A stretch of 64,000 bases of DNA, taken from positions 1-64,000 of the forward strand of contig CACHPE010000006.1 of NCBI GenBank assembly GCA_902581605.1. Direction: 5' to 3'. The notes beneath the pieces are model-generated. The model ran no database searches. It was not told the origin of the DNA and saw only the letters and a list, made by a program, of their open reading frames with translations. The position numbers and the translations under genes were made by a program. The stretch comes from an uncultured Pelagibacteraceae bacterium. GTDB lineage: Bacteria > Pseudomonadota > Alphaproteobacteria > Pelagibacterales > Pelagibacteraceae. Positions 59,102 through 64,000 of this stretch are shown one piece after another. The first letter of the stretch is position 1. Each line of letters opens with the position of its first letter.

Positions 59102-59650
59102 ATGAAGAAGTTATTTTTAATAGTTTTGTTTTATTTATTTTCACATGGTAGCTCATTAGGAAATGAAAGGGATACTAGACTGAACCAATTGTTTAATGAG
59201 TTAAAAGCAAATAAATCAAAAGTAGCGTTTATAATTGAACAAGAAATTTGGGCCTTGTGGAGCACCCATCCAACAGATGAAAAACTTACTGCAAGATTAG
59301 AGGAAGGTTCTCAATTTGTGAGAGATCAAAACTATATAAAAGCAAAAGATATTTTTACTGAGGTTATTAATCTAGATCAAAGTTGGGCTGAAGCTTGGAA
59401 TAAAAGAGCAACTGTCCTTTATATGCTAGGAGAATTTGAAAAATCTCAAAATGATATAGATCAAGTTTTAGCTTTAGAACAAAGACACTTTGGAGCTTTA
59501 GCAGGGCAGGGTTTAGTAAATATTCAGTTAAAGAATTATGAAAAAGCAATAAGAAGTTATGAGCAAGCGCAAGAAATTTACCCTGCTATGAGATCACCAA
59601 AAATTATGATTAAGCAAATAGAAGAATTAATGAAACAGCAAACAATATAA
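59102..59650 (+). CDS. Secreted TPR-repeat protein
   Basis: WAEAWNKRATVLYMLGEFEKSQNDIDQVLALEQRHFGALAGQGLVNIQLKNYEKAIRSYEQA. Confidence 0.88.
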   Translation: MKKLFLIVLFYLFSHGSSLGNERDTRLNQLFNELKANKSKVAFIIEQEIWALWSTHPTDEKLTARLEEGSQFVRDQNYIKAKDIFTEVINLDQSWAEAWNKRATVLYMLGEFEKSQNDIDQVLALEQRHFGALAGQGLVNIQLKNYEKAIRSYEQAQEIYPAMRSPKIMIKQIEELMKQQTI

Positions 59651-60270
59651 TGTGTGGAAGGTACGTAGTAAAAAACCCTGTAACTAAAACAAATAAATTA
59701 GTTAAATCTGCAATTCAGGTTGAAGATACTGAAAACTATAATGCTCATCCATATCAAAAACTCCCTGTAATAAAAAAATATAAAAATGGAAATACTTTAG
59801 AAAATCTAAAATGGGGTTTAGTGCCTAGTTGGGCTAAAGAAAAAGATTTTAAAGCCTTAATTAATGCAAGGTTAGAGACTATTGATGAAAAAGTTTCATT
59901 TAAAAAATTGATTAAAAACAACCGATGTGTTGCAGTTGCAGATGGTTTTTATGAGTGGAAAAGAGAAGAAAAAGAAAAAACTCCTCATTATTTTACCCGT
60001 GAAGATAATAATTTTATTTATTTTGCTGGCATCTTTGAAAATGATCAGTTTTGTTTGATTACAGAGGAAGCAAAAGAAAATATAAATGAAATTCATCACA
60101 GACAACCAGTTATTTTAAATCAAGCTGATATTAATCGTTATTTAAATTTAGAATTACAAGGTTCTACATTTTTAAAGGAACGTAAAATTCCTAATTTAAT
60201 TTTTCATGAAGTTTCAAAAGATGTTAATAAGCCTACAAATAATAGCGCATCCTTAATTCAAAAAGTTTAA
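59650..60270 (+). CDS. SOS response-associated peptidase (SRAP/YedK/HMCES)
   Basis: MCGRYV start with Cys2, NARLETI, RCVAVADGFYEWKR. Confidence 0.95.
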   Translation: MCGRYVVKNPVTKTNKLVKSAIQVEDTENYNAHPYQKLPVIKKYKNGNTLENLKWGLVPSWAKEKDFKALINARLETIDEKVSFKKLIKNNRCVAVADGFYEWKREEKEKTPHYFTREDNNFIYFAGIFENDQFCLITEEAKENINEIHHRQPVILNQADINRYLNLELQGSTFLKERKIPNLIFHEVSKDVNKPTNNSASLIQKV

Positions 60271-60756
60271 TTAGTCTCTAAAATTAACAAAATCAATTGG
60301 AAGCCCAATATCAATTGCTTTGATTGCAGCGATAGCTTCTTGAAGATTATCTTTTTTTTTGCCATCTACTCTTAATTCATCGCCTTGGATTTTAATTTGA
60401 ATTTTAAGTTTTAGTTTTTTGATATCAGAAATAACTTTTTTTGCATTTTCTTGGCTAATTCCCTCTTTTAATCCACTGACTTGTCTAATAGATCCTCCTG
60501 ACGCTCCTTCAGAACTTTTAACTTCTAAAACCCTTGGATCTACTTTTCTTCTAACTAAATGGGTTTGTAATAATTCATTTACTTGCTTTAATTTTAATTC
60601 ATCAGGTGCATTTGTAGTCACCGTTTTATCTTTTCGTTCAATTGAAATATGAAGCCCTTTAAAATCATAACGATTACTGATTTCTCTTAAACAATTTGCT
60701 AAAGCATTGTCAAATTCTTGATAATTTATTTTACTAATCACATCAAATGTAGGCAT
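60271..60756 (-). CDS. YajQ family protein; start likely MPTFDVISK at 60756
   Basis: MPTFDVISKINYQEFDNALANCLREISNRYDFKG. Confidence 0.95.
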   Translation of the reverse strand: MPTFDVISKINYQEFDNALANCLREISNRYDFKGLHISIERKDKTVTTNAPDELKLKQVNELLQTHLVRRKVDPRVLEVKSSEGASGGSIRQVSGLKEGISQENAKKVISDIKKLKLKIQIKIQGDELRVDGKKKDNLQEAIAAIKAIDIGLPIDFVNFRD

Positions 60757-60867
60757 GTAAATATTATACAACATATATAGTCAAAATTTAAACTAAAATA
60801 TAAATTCTAGTAATAATATGGCATTTTTGCTTATTGAGTTAATTTAAAATAATAATATATTTAAATC

Positions 60868-61980
60868 ATGCTTACTTATATTATTCCATTTTTAATACTT
60901 ATTCTGGTGGTTGTTTTTATACATGAATATGGACACTACTATTTTGCGAGAAAATATGGTGTAGGTGTTACAGATTTTTCAATTGGTTTTGGTAAAGAGT
61001 TATTTGGTTGGAATGATAAATCAGGCACAAGATGGAAAATATGTGCAATTCCTCTAGGAGGATATGTAAAATTTTTTGGAGATAGAAATGTTTATTCTCA
61101 GGCCGATCATCAAGAAATACTTGAAAAATATAATGAAGAGGAAAGAGAAAAATTATTTACTTTAAAACCTTTATATCAAAGGGCATTAATTGTGTTTGGT
61201 GGCCCATTAGCTAATTTTTTATTAGCTTTAGTTATATTTTTTTGTTTGTATACGTTTGTTGGTAAAGATTTTACTCCTGCTGTAATCAGCGAAGTTCAAA
61301 AAGACAGTCCTGCAATGATCGGAGGACTTAAAGATCAAGATATAATTTTAGAAATTGATGGAAATGAAGTTAAAAGTATTATGGAGGTTTCTAAATTTAT
61401 AACTTTGTCTACTGGTGATTTTATAGATTTTAAAGTTAAGCGTTCCTATGATGAATTGATATTAAAAGTAAAACCTAATGTTGTTGAAGGTGATGATGGA
61501 TTAGGGAACAAAATAAATAAAAGAATGGTTGGTATAAAATTATCAGCTTATAATGATAAAATTAATCATGTTAAATTAGGACCTGCAAAAGCACTATATC
61601 ACGCAGCAAATGAAGTTTATTTTGTAAGCATTTCCTCACTTAAATACATAGGAGGAATGATTTTAGGTAAAGCAGACACTTCTCAATTGGGAGGCCCAAT
61701 TAGAATTGCCAAAATTTCTGGACAAGTCGCAACGTTTGGGGTGTTGGCATTCATTAGTATGATGGCCTATATTTCAATAAGTTTAGGACTTATTAATCTT
61801 TTTCCAATACCAATGTTGGATGGAGGACATCTAATGTTTTATGCGTTTGAGAAAGTTTTAGGCCGACCTTTATCTCAAAAAACTCAAGAAGGGTTTTTTC
61901 GAATCGGATTGTTTTTGTTGCTATCATTGATGTTTTTCACCACATTTAATGATCTAAAAGACCTAGGTTTGTTTAGATAA
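60868..61980 (+). CDS. rseP: Site-2 protease RseP family
   Basis: FIHEYGHYYFARK (HExxH), PDZ domain, NLFPIPMLDGGHLMFY. Confidence 0.95.
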   Translation: MLTYIIPFLILILVVVFIHEYGHYYFARKYGVGVTDFSIGFGKELFGWNDKSGTRWKICAIPLGGYVKFFGDRNVYSQADHQEILEKYNEEEREKLFTLKPLYQRALIVFGGPLANFLLALVIFFCLYTFVGKDFTPAVISEVQKDSPAMIGGLKDQDIILEIDGNEVKSIMEVSKFITLSTGDFIDFKVKRSYDELILKVKPNVVEGDDGLGNKINKRMVGIKLSAYNDKINHVKLGPAKALYHAANEVYFVSISSLKYIGGMILGKADTSQLGGPIRIAKISGQVATFGVLAFISMMAYISISLGLINLFPIPMLDGGHLMFYAFEKVLGRPLSQKTQEGFFRIGLFLLLSLMFFTTFNDLKDLGLFR

Positions 61981-62137
61981 TTCAAGCTTTTAAACGTTAA
62001 AAAAAGTTAATAAAAACAACGTTTATTTTCGTTTTTACAAGATATTGTATGTTTTAAAAAACAAAACACTAAAAAAAAGCTTGATTTATCAACGTTTATG
62101 GGAAGTATAAATATTAACCAACAAAACCGGAGCTAAA

Positions 62138-62413
62138 ATGAATAAAAAACAACTAATTGCTAAGCTTTCTGGCTCATTAAATTTGAGCAAAGCAGATGCT
62201 GAGCGAACTTTTGATACAATTACCAACACTATTTTAGATGCTTTAAAAGGTGATGACTCAGTGAAAATTGCTGGGTTCGGTACGTACAAAGTTGCTAAAA
62301 GAAAAGCAAGAGTTGGAAGAAACCCTCGAACAGGGGAGCAGATTCAAATTGCTGCTTCTCAAAAGGTAAAATTCTTACCAGCCAAAGCTTTAAAAGAAGT
62401 ATTCAACAGATAA
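62138..62413 (+). CDS. HU family DNA-binding protein
   Basis: MNKKQLIAKLSGSLNLSKADAERTFD, GFGTYKVAKRKARVGRNPRTGE. Confidence 0.96.
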   Translation: MNKKQLIAKLSGSLNLSKADAERTFDTITNTILDALKGDDSVKIAGFGTYKVAKRKARVGRNPRTGEQIQIAASQKVKFLPAKALKEVFNR

Positions 62414-62425
62414 TATTCTTTTTCT

Positions 62426-62462
62426 ACAGCCCTAAACGTTTTGAAAGCACGTTTAGGGCTGT
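62426..62462 (+). terminator. Strong hairpin after HU gene
   Basis: ACAGCCCTAAACGT...ACGTTTAGGGCTGT, perfect 14-bp stem, weak T-tract. Confidence 0.75.
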
Positions 62463-62558
62463 TTCTATATGCAAAAACTGCATAGCCACTTTTCCTAATC
62501 AGCGTTAGTTTTAAAAATTAATAAAATTATAAGACATCACTTAACAAGTGGAGGTCTT

Positions 62559-63860
62559 ATGACTAAATTTATAAAAAAAATGTCCGCGCCAGTTCTTAGT
62601 TTAATATTTTTATTAAACATGAGTAGTGCGGGTATGGCAGAGACAACAGTTTCTGCAGAAGTCCAAGCTATATTCAATTCACTATTATTTTTAATGTGTG
62701 GTTTCATGGTCATGTTCATGGCAGCGGGTTTTGCAATGCTAGAATCTGGCATGGTAACTTCTAAAAGTGTTTCTGTAATTTGTGCGAAGAACATTGGTCT
62801 TTACTCAATTGCTGGAATTATGTTTTGGTTGTTTGGATATAACTTAGCGTATGGTATACCTGAAGGTGGATATATCGGCACATTTACACCTTGGTCAGAT
62901 GCAAGTTCAGTTGATACTGGATATGCTGATGGGTCTGACTGGTATTTTCAAATGGTTTTTTGTGCAACAACAGTTTCAATTTGTTCAGGAGCAATGGCTG
63001 AAAGAGTAAAGCTTTGGCCCTTCTTTCTTTTTGCAGCTATTTTATCTGGAATTATTTATCCAATCGTCATGGGTTGGCAATGGGGCGGAGGCTGGTTAGC
63101 AGAACTAGGCTTCTCTGATTTTGCTGGTTCAACACTAGTTCACTCAACAGGTGGTGCAGCAGCTTTAGCTGGAATAATGTTGTTAGGTGCTAGATATGGC
63201 AGATTTGGTAGTAAAGGTGAAGCTAAAGCTATTAGACCTTTTGCTGCTTCTTCAATCCCATTGGTTACAGTTGGTGTATTCATCTTATGGTTAGGTTGGT
63301 TTGGGTTCAATGGTGGATCTCAGTTAGCTATTGGAACATTTGATGATGCAGTTGCTGTATCAAGTATTTTTATAAACACTAATCTTGCTGCAGCTGGTGG
63401 TGTGATGGCCGCTGCAATAATTACAAGATTAATGTTTGGTAAAACTGACGTTATTCAAATGTTAAATGGAGCAATTGGTGGTCTTGTGGCTGTAACAGCT
63501 GAACCATTAGCACCATCGCCTTTAGCAGCTATTTTCATAGGTGCTGTAGGTGGTTTAATTGTAGTGTTTGGAACAAAATTACTTTTTAGTTTCAAACTTG
63601 ACGATGTAGTAGGTGCAATTCCAGCTCACATGTTTGCTGGAATATGGGGAACATTGGCAGTGCCATTAACAAATACCGATGCATCCTTTAGTGCACAATT
63701 AATTGGTGTGCTTTCAATAAACATTTTTGTATTTGTGGTGTCTTACATCGTGTTCTCAGCTATGAAAGCTACTTTTGGAATTAGGCTAAGTAAAGAGGCT
63801 GAAGCCAAAGGTACTGACGTAACTGAAACAGGAGTAATAGCGTACGCAATACGAGACTAA
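62559..63860 (+). CDS. amtB: Ammonium transporter
   Basis: Amt/Rh family; FQMVFCATTVSICSGAMAERVKLWPFFLFA, DDVVGAIPAHMFAGIWGTL. Confidence 0.95.
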   Translation: MTKFIKKMSAPVLSLIFLLNMSSAGMAETTVSAEVQAIFNSLLFLMCGFMVMFMAAGFAMLESGMVTSKSVSVICAKNIGLYSIAGIMFWLFGYNLAYGIPEGGYIGTFTPWSDASSVDTGYADGSDWYFQMVFCATTVSICSGAMAERVKLWPFFLFAAILSGIIYPIVMGWQWGGGWLAELGFSDFAGSTLVHSTGGAAALAGIMLLGARYGRFGSKGEAKAIRPFAASSIPLVTVGVFILWLGWFGFNGGSQLAIGTFDDAVAVSSIFINTNLAAAGGVMAAAIITRLMFGKTDVIQMLNGAIGGLVAVTAEPLAPSPLAAIFIGAVGGLIVVFGTKLLFSFKLDDVVGAIPAHMFAGIWGTLAVPLTNTDASFSAQLIGVLSINIFVFVVSYIVFSAMKATFGIRLSKEAEAKGTDVTETGVIAYAIRD

Positions 63861-63872
63861 TTGTATGCAATA

Positions 63873-63919
63873 TAGAGGCTCTTTGATCTCCATGTCGTTA
63901 TCTCATTGAAGAGCCTCTA
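63873..63919 (+). other. Stem-loop after amtB with 11-bp perfect stem and 25-nt loop
   Basis: TAGAGGCTCTT (63873-63883) pairs with AAGAGCCTCTA (63909-63919). Confidence 0.75.
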
Positions 63920-63961
63920 ATAAAAAAATTAACTATAATCTCTCTCTCTAGTTAGTTAACG

Positions 63962-63992
63962 AAGGGCCCCAGAAATGGGGCCTTTTTATTTT
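63962..63992 (+). terminator. Rho-independent terminator with GAAA tetraloop
   Basis: AAGGGCCCCA-GAAA-TGGGGCCTTTTTATT. Confidence 0.85.
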
Positions 63993-64000
63993 TTTACAAT

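Noticed and set aside
1-64000. CRISPR arrays, IS elements, prophage, tRNA or rRNA genes
   Set aside because: No spaced direct-repeat array, transposase or integrase motif seen, and no convincing tRNA/rRNA on reading; tRNAscan-SE and Infernal would be needed to exclude RNA genes fully

Overview
AT-rich, densely packed window with short intergenic gaps and many ATGA/TAATG overlaps. Gene content and style look like a streamlined marine alphaproteobacterium of the SAR11/Pelagibacterales type (inference from composition, gene families and a TPP riboswitch + SSS-transporter pair). Main blocks: (1) 1-6.4 kb: molybdenum cofactor genes (moaA, C, D, E, B) with MsrP/MsrQ-like methionine sulfoxide reductase genes and a two-gene XdhC; (2) 6.5-13.4 kb: carbohydrate ABC importer with cytoplasmic GH1 and GH4 glycosidases; (3) 13.5-31.9 kb: sugar/polyol oxidation and inositol-like genes (iolG, iolE, iolD homologues), Fe(II)/2OG and phytanoyl-CoA-type dioxygenases, a C11orf54-like + MarR-like + divergent PanB-like cluster, and a ribose-type ABC importer; (4) 32-47.5 kb: RbsD, ribokinase, PdxA-family, a tripartite tricarboxylate transporter, SDRs, ROK kinase and a second ribose-type ABC importer; (5) 47.5-64 kb: pentapeptide-repeat protein, TPP riboswitch with a ThiV-like transporter, ABC-2 exporter, SOUL, TesA/YbbAP-like genes, SRAP, YajQ, RseP, HU and AmtB. 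I found no convincing CRISPR array, rRNA, tRNA, prophage or transposon. Best leads: an intrinsic-terminator-like hairpin inside the first codons of tctB, hairpins after all four binding-protein genes, a ~150-residue insert in a sugar permease, a decayed duplicate of an SDR 5' end, a PanB-like protein that appears to lack the canonical metal ligands, and a multi-hairpin region after amtB.
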